A stretch of DNA of 64,000 nucleotides from Codonopsis lanceolata. Its lineage: Eukaryota; Streptophyta; Magnoliopsida; Asterales; Campanulaceae. Each line of letters begins with the position of its first letter. The stretch's first letter is position 1. The translations under genes were made by a program, and so were the position numbers. Below, in pieces: positions 49,750 to 61,254 of this stretch. The notes under the pieces are model-generated. The model had not been told where the DNA came from. It did no database searches and saw nothing but the letters and a program-made list of their open reading frames with translations. The stretch lies in assembly GCA_013146195.2 (NCBI GenBank), contig CM028379.1, forward strand, positions 61,586,409 to 61,650,408. Direction: 5' to 3'.

Positions 49750-50286
49750 TTTTATTCTTGGTGTTAGGCTAGCAAAGAATTATGTACATCTTGTGGATAC
49801 GTTAGTTGGATTTTTGATATCATGGGGATTTTCTTGAAATTTTTGCTAGATATTGGCTTGACTTGGGCATTGTGGTAATGAGATATGATTTAGGCCATTT
49901 TGGAAAGTTGTGCCTTTTCTTGCCTACCTTTTTGAAAAATGTTGTCCCTAATGTCCCCTTTGAGCCTATGAAAAGAATGGTGTGTGCTAAGCACACAAAT
50001 GACCCACATTCGACGTCCGTTTCGTTTACCCACATTTACTCACCCGTTTAGCCTAAACACTTTATCCTACCCTTCAAAATAGTTTTAAATGAATACTCAT
50101 GTGTATATTGTTCACTTTTGTTAGGTTTGTGCTTTCATGTGTTACGATTTTTGGCTATTGTGGTGGGAGTGAGAAAAAAAAGGAGTATTGAAAGAATGTT
50201 GATTGGTGGTGTGAGTGCCCTGTTTCGAACCCGTACCTCACTACTGAAAAGCGGGTGGCTTCAAAACATTGAAGCGCACGAGAATG
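49750..50286. other. Spacer between gypsy remnants, nothing recognised
   Basis: About 540 bases that may be further decayed retrotransposon sequence. No domain is legible. Confidence 0.4.
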
Positions 50287-51332
50287 TGCTCGGCCTCATC
50301 GTGGACTCTAAAAATATAATTACAGAGTCGTCACCTCTATTTTAAGAATAAATAGAGAAAAACCCAAAATGCCAAAAAGTGTAGGTCCGGGAGCTAAGTT
50401 ACGAGTTAAGAAGGGGTTAGACACCCAATTCGCCATTTTGGTCTCATTTGGGTTTTGTTAAGATAACATGCTTAGTTTGGTTTAGAAAATTATTTTTATA
50501 TATTTATATTGGAAAAACAGAATATCGTTTGAGTATGATAACGACTATTTTATGATTTTAGAATTTAAAGTGTGCTAGCCATTATCTAAGCATGCTATTA
50601 ACTACTTTAATATTTTATGTACATTTATACACAATACTACTTTATTTACTATATTATTTACACATAATATTTACAAACATAATAATATAATTATTATCTA
50701 CATTTATTCTATATAAACAAAATATAAACTAATTATCGCTTTATTTATAAATAACATAATAATATAATTAATCTGTTATTTTTAACTATTTTAATTAACT
50801 ACGAGACATAATAATAAACGAGTACCTACCTCTTATAGCGTGAAATTCTGATCCCGATATATACGCCTAGACTTTAGCCCACTAGGCGCTCGTAGATTCT
50901 GGTGTGCTTCCCATGTCTTCTCGAGAGAGAAATTCATTTTCCTTTTGTTGATGTTCTTGTTGTTATCGTTGTCTTTTTATCCAGGCAACATGATCGCGCC
51001 TTTTGGCTTTTTAGATCGGCTCGCCAGGGGTGAGGAATGAAGGGGCTCGCTTGCTCGGGCAAGGGAGGAGGCTGCCGAGGGGGTAGGAGGCCAGGGGCCG
51101 AAGGCTCGAGGGCTCGCTAGCACAAGGCAAGGGAGGAGGAGGCTGGGAGCCTTGATCGCTTGCACATAGGCAAGGGAGTAGGGAGAGATGGAAGCTGTGG
51201 GAAAAGGTCGGGGTGTTTCAAATGAGAGGCTGAAGGCCTCCTTTTATAGGAAATTTCCAAGCCAGGCAATAGGAGGGAACGAGCATGGGGGGTTTGTACA
51301 ATGAGCAAGAAAATTCGTCCATGCAGTGTAAC

Positions 51333-52593
51333 TGATAGACGTATTTTATATGTCTTTATCGGGTACTTTTATGACTTAAAGTGAGCAATTCCATGTGAGG
51401 CCTTTGGCTACTGATATGTGTTTTTGAGTTATTTTATGAGTTTCAGGGTTTTAGGTGAATTTATGAGATTCATGAAGCTTTTAGTGAAGGTTTCGAGGAA
51501 GGGGGCAAAGTGCAACATTGAAAAAAAGGCAGAAGAAAGTTTCTGGCCACCTTGCGGCCGCAAGGTCAAAAGACCTTGCCTTCGCAAGGTAGGCAGAAAG
51601 ATGACCAGCCAGTATTAGACCCTTGCGTACACAAGGTGAAGACCCAATGCGGCCACAAGGTCCCCAAACCGACTTTACGAGGTTTTTGACTTGGATTGAA
51701 CCTCCTATTCCCCTACAACTCCTTGGTATAAATAAAGGACGGTAACCAAAACAAAAGGACGTCCAGGAAGTGTTAGAAAACAACTCTAGCTTAGGATTTA
51801 GATTGTATTACATAGTTTAGTTGTTGTAATTATAGTTTTGAAGATCGATCCATGTATTCCTTCATCTCGTTGTGCAGTTCATCTTCAAGGATGAACTAAA
51901 CATCCATTAATCTATGAGTTGGGAGGTAACTTGTATCGAATCTATGGTTTAATATATATTTTTATTTATTCAATTCTTGTTGACCATGGTGTTTATCAAC
52001 CCCTTTATTATCTAGCTTTGAACAAATGAATGTAATCGCAAGTAATAATGGCCTAGAGGTGCGGATACCTGCCCGGCCATATGCATATGCCGTACACTGG
52101 CTCACCATCATGATAAATTGAACCTATCGATGCACGAGAGTGATAAGTTAGGGTCAGGTTCTATATATGACCTAAGTGACAGTTAGGATCCATAAGTTCT
52201 TGTGCCTAGGATATAGAATGGATGAATTATTTGGAGATGGAGCGAGCGGTAATTGACGGGCTATATCTATCTTTCGTGAACGAACCCAAGTTATTGAATG
52301 ATACTTTATCTGAATAAGCTATAGAGTAGATACAAGTAAAACCCCAATCCTAGATTTCCCTCCTCCATAAGATCTTTACAACTGTGATTACTGCGTAGTT
52401 TAATTAGATTTCTTGTGTTATTAGAATAATTAGCTTAGATAAAATCAATAAACAAGCCCCCTTAGTTTAAAATTGCTACCGATATTCTTGCTATTTGTAT
52501 TCTTCTTGTCTCTGTGGTTCGACCCTTGCTTCCCAAGTTATTCTACAATAGTCTTGTCCACTTGCAAGGAATAATTAAAATAAGACACGATCA
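51333..52593 (+). mobile_element. Athila-like solo LTR (1261 bp)
   Basis: Starts TGATAGACG, ends ACACGATCA, with the 5-base duplication gtaac on both sides (51328-51332, 52594-52598). It shares the blocks taacttgtatcgaat, gaggtgcggata, catatgcatatg(c/t)cgtacac, cgatgcacgagagtga and ctctgtggttcg with 56929-58073. The acacgatca end is typical of Athila LTRs. No internal domain remains. Confidence 0.88.
51550..51665 (+). repeat. Palindromic ccttgcggccgcaagg cluster in the solo LTR
   Basis: ccttgcggccgcaagg is a perfect palindrome. It is followed by ccttgccttcgcaagg, cccttgcgtacacaagg and aatgcggccacaagg within ~110 bases. Confidence 0.75.
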
Positions 52594-52860
52594 GTAACCA
52601 ATGCACCAACTGGAAGAAGGAAGAAAATCAAAACGGGGCGCGGCACATGCAACATTGGACGTCGCGCCCCAACTTGTTCCCCTTCACAAATTTTCAATTT
52701 TTTAGTCTGTTCCCCTGTCATGCCATCTTATCATTTTTATCATTCTGCACCCCGCCCCCCACGAAAGGCTAACAAAAAGTAACGTATGTTAGTCCCTTCA
52801 TATAACAAGTATATTTTTGGACATTTTAGGAAATGTGGGGTATGAAATTGGGTGTCTACA

Positions 52861-52869
52861 GAGCCCCTC
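52861..52869 (-). other. Polypurine tract before the 3' LTR
   Basis: Minus-strand gaggggctc directly before TGTAGACACCC. The same tract lies at 62940-62948 before the other LTR. Confidence 0.6.
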
Positions 52870-53018
52870 GACGACGAAGTTTATAAGTGAACGTAAGTTT
52901 ACAAACAAACAAACGTCGTTGATAAGAATAGACTCTCAATTTTAGGACATTGTATTGCTGGGGAAAGTTTTAATATTGAAAGTATTTTGCGATAGCGATG
53001 ATGATCTCCTTCATAATC

Positions 53019-53095
53019 TCTTCTTCTTCTTCTTCTTCTTCTTCTTCTTCTTCTTCCTTCTTCTTCTTCTTCTTCTTCTTCTTTTATTTCTTTTT
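53019..53095 (+). repeat. (CTT)n microsatellite
   Basis: Nearly pure CTT units grading into T-rich sequence. The open frame across it is an artefact. Confidence 0.9.
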
Positions 53096-53117
53096 TTGTC
53101 TTTCTCTCTCTTTTTAT

Positions 53118-53883
53118 TTTATACCATTCCCAAGACCCGGGGTTTATACCCCTTATGGAAATTGGTTTGTGACTATATCATTCCCAAGACCCCGGGTTTA
53201 TACCCCTTATGGAAATTGGTTTGTGACTATACCATTCCCAAGACCCGGGGTTTACACCCCTTATGGAAATTGGTTTGTGACTATACCATTCCTAAGACTC
53301 GGGGTTTACACCTTATGGAAATTGGTTTGTTTTATACCATTCCCAAGACCCGGGGTTTATACCCCTTATGGAAATTGGTTTGTGAAGATTTTATACCATT
53401 CCCAAGACCCAGGGTTTATAACCTTTATGGAAATTGGTTTGTGAAGATTTTATAACATTCCCAAGACCGGGGGGTTATACCCCTTATGGAAATTAGTTTG
53501 TGAAGATTTTATACCATTCCCAAGGCCCAGGGTTTATACCCCTTATGGAAATTGGTTCGTGACCAGAAACTTTCATCTAAGATTTTACACCATTCCCAAA
53601 ACTCGGGGTTTATACTCCTTATGGAAATTGGTTTGCGACCAGAAACTTTCAAACAAGATATTATACCATTCCCAAGACCCGGGGTTTACACCCCTTATGA
53701 AAATTGGTTCGTGATCAGAAACTTTCAAACACGATATTATACCATGCTTACATGATTTTATATCATTCCCAAGACCCAGGGTTTATACCCCTTATGGAAA
53801 TTGATTAGTGACCAGAAGTTTTGAAACATGATTTTTTATCATTCCCAAGACCCAGGGTTTATACCCCTTATGGAAATTGATTA
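53118..53883 (+). repeat. ~53-95-base minisatellite (acccggggtttatacccc)
   Basis: Twelve to thirteen copies of ataccattcccaagacccgg, ggtttataccccttatggaa, attggtttgtga, with longer late units that add cagaaactttcaaac. Confidence 0.95.
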
Positions 53884-53884
53884 G

Positions 53885-54180
53885 AATACAGGATAAGCAT
53901 CCAAGCATTTGATATGGAAGTATGTAAACATTTTATGGAGGTATGTAAGCATGGAAGCATGTAATATGGAAGCATGTAAGCATGTAAGCATGTGAGCATG
54001 GAAACATGTAAGATGAGAAGCATTTTAGCATGGAATGGCATGCAATCATTTGATGTGGATGGGCATGCAATCATTTTAGTATGGAAGACATGCGATCATT
54101 TGAACACATAAGGCATGCAATCATTTTGGCACGGAAGACATGCAACCATTTGATGTGGAAACATGTAAACATATTGCAAT
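53885..54180 (+). repeat. Short gcatg-based repeats
   Basis: Runs of gcatgtaagcatg and ggaagacatgcaatcatttt with variable spacing. Confidence 0.75.
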
Positions 54181-54199
54181 GTAAATAATCGTGTTATGA

Positions 54200-54275
54200 T
54201 AGTCGTGCCTACCATAATAGGCTGTCTATGTATCCTTATAAAAGGAGTCAGACCAAACGTAGTTCGGCTTTACTG
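54200..54275 (-). repeat. Conserved ~75-base module, copy 1
   Basis: Plus-strand form: taggctgtctatgtatcctt, ataaaaggagtcagacca, aacgtagttcggc. It is related to 54597-54675 and 63180-63255. Confidence 0.75.
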
Positions 54276-54299
54276 GGGATATATTAAAAAAAAAAAAAC

Positions 54300-54500
54300 C
54301 TTTTGGTGATACAAGCATTGGTGATGAAGATCGCATTCCTAGGGCGAATCCTTCATAACAAAACACGATGATGGAATGTTCATAAAGGTCGTATCCCAAG
54401 AGCAAATCCTTCCTAGCAGAACACGATGGTGGAACAAATAAATAAAGGTCATATCCCTAGGGCGAATCCTTCATAGCAGAACACGATGGTGGAACATTCA
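54300..54500 (+). repeat. ~60-base minisatellite, three copies
   Basis: aaaggtc(g/a)tatccc..agcaaatcctt and tagcagaacacgatggtgga repeats. Confidence 0.85.
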
Positions 54501-54596
54501 TAAATAATGCAATATTTATCGATGCAACAATTCATGCTGGGGAAACATAACGCACTTATGATGCAACAATTCATGCTATGGGACACAGTTGTACGA

Positions 54597-54675
54597 TGGG
54601 ATGGTTGTGCTTATCGAAATAGGCTGCCTACGTATCCTTAAAAAAAGAATCAGATCAAACGTAGTTTGACTTAAG
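54597..54675 (-). repeat. Conserved ~75-base module, copy 2
   Basis: Plus-strand form: taggctgcctacgtatcctt, aaaaaaagaatcagatca, aacgtagtttgac. Confidence 0.75.
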
Positions 54676-54689
54676 CCGAAACATGTTGT

Positions 54690-55935
54690 GATGCGGAAAG
54701 ATAGTTTGCAATATTCATTGCAACCTAATGAAAATAACGTGAATCTAGATGCAATATTCATTGCATCACCAAACAAACCTAGACGTAATGTTCGTTGCAT
54801 TATCGAGTGAGACCAAAGCAAATTTAGATGTAATATTCATTACATCAACCACAGTGAAACCAGATGTGGATCGAGATGTAATATTCATTACATCCATTAG
54901 GAACCTAAGACCAAATTTGATGCAGTATTCATTGCATTACAAAGAAACCAACGCAAAGACCAGATGCAGTATTCATTGCATCACCACAAAACCAGATGAA
55001 ATATTCAATGTATTATCACGAAATCATATGTGATATCCATTGCATTACCTAAAATTTTGGAATAAGGCTAGATGCAATATCCATTGCATTATTACAAAAT
55101 CAGATGCAATATCCATTGCATTATCACAAAATCTGATGCAACATACATTCTATTATCACAAAATCAGATGCAATATCCATTGCATTTTCTCAAAATCAGA
55201 TGCAATATCCACTACATCTATTACATCGCCACAAAACTATATGTAATGTCCCTTGCATTGCCAGAAGATTAACACAAAATCTGATGCAATATCCATTGCA
55301 TTATCATAAAACTTATCACAAAATCTGATGCAATATCCATTGCATCGCCACAAAACTATATGCAAAATATGATGCAATATCCATTACATTATCACACAAC
55401 TTATCACAAATTGTGATGCATTATCCATTGCATTATCGCAAAATTTATCACAAAATCTAATACAATATCCATTGTATCTCCATAAGGTTAACACAAAATC
55501 TGATGCAATATCTATTGCATCACCACAAAATTATCACCCAATCTGATGCAACATCCATTGCATCACTAACAGAGAAACTTAAATGTAAGTAACTGATGCA
55601 ATATTTATTGCATCACGATCAAATAAACTACATGCAAATATTTTATGCAATATCCATCGCATCACAATAGAGAAACCATAAGCAAATATCTTATGCAATA
55701 TATGTTGCATCACTTAATGAGAAACTCCAAGCGAATAGTTGATGTAACATCAATTTCATCAATCTAAAGAAACCAGATGCGGGTATCCGATGCAATATCC
55801 ATTGCATCACTAACAGAGAAAGTGTATGCAAATATCTGGTGCAATATCCATTGCATCATTATCGGGCTGACAAAAAATCAAATGCAATATTCATTGCATC
55901 ACCATGAGACTTAACACAAAGACTAGATGAAATAT
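54690..55935 (+). repeat. Palindromic minisatellite gatgcaat-atcc-attgcatc, block 1
   Basis: About thirty units of 35-60 bases. The core gatgcaatatccattgcatc is an 8-base palindrome around a four-base loop. Spacers are mostly acaaaatca or related. Variants include gatgtaatattcattacatc (twice, ~54825 and ~54869) and atacaatatccattgtat (~55466), in which both arms have changed. Confidence 0.93.
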
Positions 55936-55969
55936 CTCGCGTAACAACAAGAGTAAATACAAGTATAAA

Positions 55970-56928
55970 GGTCACGATGCAACATCTATCGTAACACAAA
56001 GAGGTCAAGTAGATAAAAAGGACGCGATGCAATATTCATTGCAACACGAAGGGTGAATGTAGGTCTGAATGTAATATACATTACAAACAGAAAGTAAACC
56101 CGGGTTAACAGGACGTGATGCAATATCCATCGCAACGTACAAAGGTAAATGATGGTAGAAAAACGTGATGCAGTATCCATTGCACCACAGAAAATCGGTG
56201 CAGGTAAGCGGCGTGATGCAATGTCCATTGGAACACAAGAATTCGGTGCATGTAAGTGGCGTGATCCAATATCCATTGCAACACAAAGAGGTCATATAGG
56301 TAAGATGGCTATGATGCAATATTCATTACAACACAGAAAGGTCATGTAGGTAAGAAGGACGTGATGCAATATCCATTGCAGCACAGAAAGTCGGTGTAGG
56401 TAAGAAGGACGTGGTGCAATATCCATTGCAACACAGAAATTCGGTGTAGGTAAGAAGGTCATGGTACAATATTCATAACAGTGTAGAAAGGTCATGTAGT
56501 TAAGAAGGATGTGATGCAATATATATTGCAACACAGAAAGGTCATGTAGGTAATAAGAACGTGATGCAATATCCATTGCAACAAGAAAAATCAATGTATG
56601 TAAGAAGGACGTGATGCAATATCCATTGTAACATCAAAAGTTGGTACAGGTAAGAGGTGTGATGCAATATCCATTACAGCACGGAAAGGTCATGTAGGTA
56701 AGAAGGCCATGGTGCAAATTCATTGCAGTACAGAAAGGTCATGTAGGTAAGAAGGACGTGATGCAATATCCATTGCAACACCGAAAATCGGTACAGGTAA
56801 GAGGTGTGATGCAATATCCATTGCAACACATAAATGTCATGTAGGTAAGAAGGTCATGGTGTAATATTCATTGCAGTACAGAAAGGTCATGTAGGTAAGA
56901 AGGACGTGATGTAATATCCATTGCAACA
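55970..56928 (+). repeat. Palindromic minisatellite, block 2 (~50-base units)
   Basis: About eighteen units of aggacgtgatgcaatatcca, ttgcaacacagaaaggtc, atgtaggtaagaa. The palindrome here is shorter (tgcaat..attgca). A few units from the same array resume at 58079-58125 after the solo LTR. Confidence 0.93.
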
Positions 56929-58073
56929 TGATGAATGTGTTTTATACGCATTTATTGGGTATTATTCCGGCTTAAGCTATGCTATTTCTCGAGGTTTTTG
57001 TTGTCTAATATATGCTCTAGTTGTGTTTTATAGTTTCAGGGACTTTGGGAACAATTGTACAAAATATAAGCACTTTATGCTAAATTGGAGAACTTCAGGG
57101 ATCAAAGTGCAAAAGCTGGAATCTTGAAGACCAAAAGCTGAAAATCAGCTTATTTCAATCCAAATCAGTCGCTCATTTTAATAGATTGGAAGAGTGGGCC
57201 GGTCCCTTAGTCCTATTTGGACTCCTTTTGGAGTTTTAATTGTTTTGTATCTCTTTTTCCTACTTGTTGTATAATTACTAGGTATAAATAGATTCCTTTA
57301 GGCTAGTGAAAAAATGAGAGAAGTTTTGTATTATTTTTCTTTGTCTATGAAGAAGGATTTTTCAAGAAATAAGAATGGTTCAAGGTTTTGTACTTTCAAT
57401 TATGGGGAACTAACTCTATAATCTAGGAATTAGAGGTAACTTGTATCGAATATTTTGTTCTACATTAATTTATTATTCAATCACATCTTATTGATCATAA
57501 TGTTTATCAATCTCTTTGTTATTTGGTTTTTTCCTAATGAATGGTACCGTCGTAGTTAAAGACCAAGAGGTGCGGATAACTGCACGACCATATGCATATG
57601 TCGTACACTGGCTCACCACTGTGGTAAATTAAACCTATCGATGCACGAGAGTGAAAAGTTATGGTTAGGTTCATATGTTCCCGTGTGAGACTTGGATGAA
57701 TTATTTTGGATGGAGACTGAATTATAATTTGACGACCTATACCAATCTTTCATGAACGAACCCAAGATTAATTGGTTGATACATTAAACAAAAGAACATT
57801 AGAGTAGATACATATGAATCTTAATTCCTAGACGTTTTACAAACTTTGATTTATGTCATATTTATTATGCTTTGTTAATTATATTATTTTATTGTTTTTT
57901 AGTTAATTTAATTTAATAAAACCAAAACCCCTTTAGTTATTAATTGCTTTATTTTGCTAGATAAGTTAAATCAACTTTAATCAAAATTCAAATCTCTGTG
58001 GTTCGCCCTTGCTTTCTATACACTATACTTTATATTGATTTGTACACTTGCGAAGTAAATAAACAAGACATCA
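56929..58073 (+). mobile_element. Athila-like solo LTR (1145 bp)
   Basis: Starts TGATGAATGTG, ends AAGACATCA, with the 5-base duplication caaca on both sides (56924-56928, 58074-58078). It cuts through the palindromic minisatellite, and shares several conserved blocks with the solo LTR at 51333-52593. A TATA-like ggtataaatag lies near 57280. Confidence 0.88.
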
Positions 58074-58139
58074 CAACACAGAAAGTCGGTACAGGTAAGA
58101 GGTGTGATGCAATATACATTTTTATACATGTTACGGGAA

Positions 58140-58690
58140 TAACTAGAGACATAAAAAAAGTCAAACCCTTCATTGGGGTTATGTGACCAAAGGTAAAACA
58201 AAGATTGAACCCTATGTTGGGGTCGTTAGTCCAGAAAGCAATGAAAAGGTCTAGCCCCTCGCCGGGGCTGCGTGACTAGGAGCAAATAGGGAGAGCTAGC
58301 CTCACATCGGAGTTGCTTGGCTAGACAACATGTTGCAAGGCCTATCCCTATATTAGGGTTGTATGACTAGAAAACAATTTTAAAAAGTTATATCTTATAT
58401 CAGGGTTGTATAAATAGAAATGTCTAACCCTTCATCAGGATTGCGCGACTAGAAAGTAGTGATAAGGTCGACCCTTCATCAAGGTTGTCTGACCAGAATA
58501 TGAATGGAAAGGTCTGACCCTTTATCAGGGTTATATTGAAAGCCATCAAGAGGTCTAACCCTACTTTAGGGTTGCGTGACCCAATGTAAAAGGGAAAGAT
58601 CTAACCTTACATTGGGGCTGTGTGCCTAGACAATAATATCAAGGCCTGGCTCCACATCACGGCTGCACGACCAGTGTGTGTATTGAAATG
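58140..58690 (+). repeat. ~55-60-base minisatellite (ggtctaacccttcatcaggg)
   Basis: About ten diverged units of aggtctaacccttcatcagg, gttgtgtgaccagaaa. Confidence 0.85.
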
Positions 58691-59230
58691 AAAGCATATA
58701 AATTTAAAAGGTTACGCTGACTGCGGTGATTGAGAAGTCTTTGTCGGTGATGTTTTGATCAAGATCTGCCATCTTTGGCATGATTAACGGTTATGTGTCA
58801 CCATCGGCAGATTTGATGATATGCCATCGTCGATAGGATTGACTGAGGTGCCCTATTTGGCTTGCTTTGATGGAGATTATCGTCGACTCTCCTTAGAGGG
58901 TGCTGGCAGAACATTTGTATTTTGCCCAGGGGCAGATGCGGTAAAAGACCTGATAAGATATGCTAATGCAAAAAAGATACAGCAAGAAGATGCAAGCATG
59001 CAAATGAAACTTTATTTTTCATATGGAATCTTGAATGTGCATGTGTGCTATCTATTTCTTAAACATGTTAAGACAAGATAGGGTAAGGTGATGGAAATGT
59101 GGTATGAAGCTAGGTGAATTTTTGGGTCACTTTTAGTCAATCGACTAGTGCATCATTCAAGAAAGAAATTCAATCATATGATCAGTGAATCCTACTAATC
59201 GATGCCTCAGAGGACCACCCCTTTTTAAAT
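58691..59230. other. Internal spacer with an unassigned open frame
   Basis: An 86-codon plus-strand frame (58821-59081) has no recognisable domain and lies antisense to the element. Nothing further is supported. Confidence 0.3.
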
Positions 59231-59239
59231 TTTTTTTCT

Positions 59240-59530
59240 TTACCACATAGAGAGCCTATCTTTCCATGTATCTGAAGATAAGTTTCTTGTTGTTGAGTGA
59301 TCTGGCGTCATTATAGCTTCTTGGTTTCTTCCTGTACATATGAAGATAACTTGTTTGTCTTTGAAGGATCACGGCTTCGCAGCTTCTTGGTTTCTTCCTA
59401 TGTATATGAAGATAGCATGCTTGTCTTTGAGGGATCACGACTTCGTAGCTTCTGGGTTTCTTCCTATGTATATGAAGATAGCCTACTTGTCTTTGAAGGA
59501 TCGTAACTTCGTAGCTTCTTGGTCCCTACG
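59240..59530 (+). repeat. ~61-base minisatellite, four copies
   Basis: cgtagcttcttggtttcttc, ctatgtatatgaagatag, cttgtctttgaaggatca repeats. Confidence 0.9.
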
Positions 59531-60190
59531 GGTGAGATGGGTAGGACAACTTTCTCCAGAGATGATGGGAGACTTTTCGTACCAACTGGGCTTGAGAGAA
59601 GCCCCAAGATAACTCGATCATTCCAAATTCTATGAGCTGGTACGAGAAAAGTCCTGAAAAAGACTAATGGCAGATAGCCCCAGAAAGACTCGATTGAAGA
59701 TATTTTTTAGGGAGGAGGAAATGAGTATGCTTAAAGAAAAAACAACGACTCTAATGGACAAAAAGAGAGTCGTGATCCAGAGTCACTTTATTACCGAGTT
59801 TTACAAAATTGGTGGGTTATGGACCCTACTTAATGCTTATCTTTTGATGATTTTATATGTTTTAACAATGAGTCTTGTCTTGGACTCAGATCACGTTATA
59901 ATCGATTAAAACATAGCTATCGTTAGCAACTGCGTTAGGGTGATGCGTTTGGGATGGCTTTTGGCTTTTGGTGAGTGTTTGGGATGGGTTTCAGAGGCAC
60001 ATGACAAACCCTCAAATAGATATTTTAGCTTGAGTTTTTCTTCATTTAGGCTAACAAAGCATCTTCCATGTCTTTAGCCCCAATATTGATCTCTTTGTCC
60101 TTACCAGAATGACCACCAATTTCTCGTACTGACTTTCTGTCTTATCCAAGTGGTTCTTGTCCAAAAGGCAGAACTCTTGTTAGAGACTTG
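59531..60190. other. Internal retrotransposon sequence, no domain recognised
   Basis: Contains a short direct repeat (agccccaagataactcgat near 59600, agccccagaaagactcgat near 59676). Confidence 0.35.
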
Positions 60191-60199
60191 TTTTGTTAT

Positions 60200-60400
60200 A
60201 CACTGTTATGCTGGAGACTGTACGTTGTAGACTGTATTGTGGTGATTGTTATGCTGAGACTATTATGTCGTAGACTGCACGTTGTAGGCTGTATGCTGGA
60301 GACTGTTATGTCATAGAATGTACGTTGTAGGCTGTATGCTGGAGACTGTTATGTCATATATTGCACGTTGTAGGCTGTATGATGGAGACTGTTACGGTGG
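60200..60400 (+). repeat. ~40-55-base minisatellite (gctggagactgttatgtcat)
   Basis: Five or six units of gtacgttgtaggctgtatgc, tggagactgttatgtcatag. Confidence 0.85.
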
Positions 60401-60559
60401 AAACTTTTGTTCCTCTAATTTTTGCCTAGGCCGCTCTTTCGGTTTTTCAACCTACCGAACCCTTATTTCTCATTATATATTTCTTTTTTTGTTGTGCTCT
60501 AACTTTTGCCTAGGCCACCCTTTCGGGTTTTCAACCTAGGGAGCTGAAGAGAGAGATAA

Positions 60560-61190
60560 AGTATCTGGGCCATTATAACATGCTATATTAGCACTACCCT
60601 GGCCTATGCATAGTATCGTTTAAATTTGTCCATGTTGAAAGGGCTGAATGAGATTTTCCCCATCCTGATTGGTGAGTAATACGACACCTCATAACTGTAT
60701 ATGCTTTACTATGTATGGTCTCATCCACAGAGACTTTCGTTTTCCCCTAGTGTCATTTGAAGTACCAGGTAGACTGGTTGAAGATTCTTTATGAACATCC
60801 TAGCTGATTCAGTCGGATTGGGCCTGTCCAAAGTTTGGGCAACTTTCTTCTTCCATCTAGCCATAAAATTTGCTCAGGTTTCCTTTTTCTCTTTGGTGTA
60901 TGATTCAAGTTCTCTCTTCTTCTCAGAGCTACTGTTATCTTTGTACATCTTCTAAAATTTATCAACAATCTGCTCCCAAGTGTTTAGTGTGCTACTGTCC
61001 GTTAACATGAGCCATTTTTTTGTAACCCCTGCTAAGGTCAAATGGAAATTAGCAGCCATTGCTTCGAAGCTAGCGTCCCCTTTGATTGATTGCATTCCGG
61101 TGGCATGGGGCAACCAGTCCCCTCAAATTTCTCTATGTCGAGTATTTTGGACTTTCATGGTAGAATGGCTGAAATGTGGGTTCCCGGGAT
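60560..61190 (-). pseudogene. Retrotransposon gag remnant
   Basis: On the minus strand the translation includes ASFEAMAANFHLTLAGVTKK, WLMLTDSSTLNTWEQIVDKF, then a stop, KMYKDNSSSEKKRELESYTK and ANFMARWKKKVAQTLDRPNP. This follows the plan of Ty3-gypsy gag: a WF..L..S..TWE..KFL segment, then an L..L.Q...ES...Y..R segment. An upstream frame reads KFEGTGCPMPPECNQSK. At least two in-frame stops and a frame change make it inactive. Its position just after the 62939-61694 LTR fixes the direction of the element. Confidence 0.78.
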
Positions 61191-61250
61191 GCGTGCGCCC
61201 GCGCCCCGCGCGCCCTTGGATAGGGGTGCGCGTACGTGCGGATGCGGTGA
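61191..61250. other. Local GC-rich patch
   Basis: cgtgcgcccgcgccccgcgc and following bases are far richer in G+C than anything near them, at the gag 5' edge. The origin is unclear. Confidence 0.5.
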
Positions 61251-61254
61251 CATC

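Larger units (their letters stand above)
50287..52860 (-). repeat. 3' LTR of the gag-only gypsy element, interrupted
   Basis: Homologous to 61694-62939: gagtcg(t/c)ca(c/t)ctttattttt, cgggtccg..gctaagttacgagtt, and caaaattggggt(a/g)tctaca. Its ~1.3 kb is split by the solo LTR at 51333-52593. Confidence 0.72.

Noticed and set aside
52955..53455. Two long overlapping plus-strand frames with repeated WKLVCD or NWFVTI units
   Set aside because: They arise because the minisatellite unit happens to lack stops in two frames. The element is on the minus strand and no domain is present.
54690..56928. CRISPR-like array of regularly spaced palindromic repeats
   Set aside because: Units vary in length and sequence, spacers are themselves similar, and the array lies inside a plant LTR element. 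It is a minisatellite.
58821..59081. 86-codon open frame in the gypsy element
   Set aside because: No recognised domain, antisense to the element's gag, and between minisatellites. Not supported as a gene.
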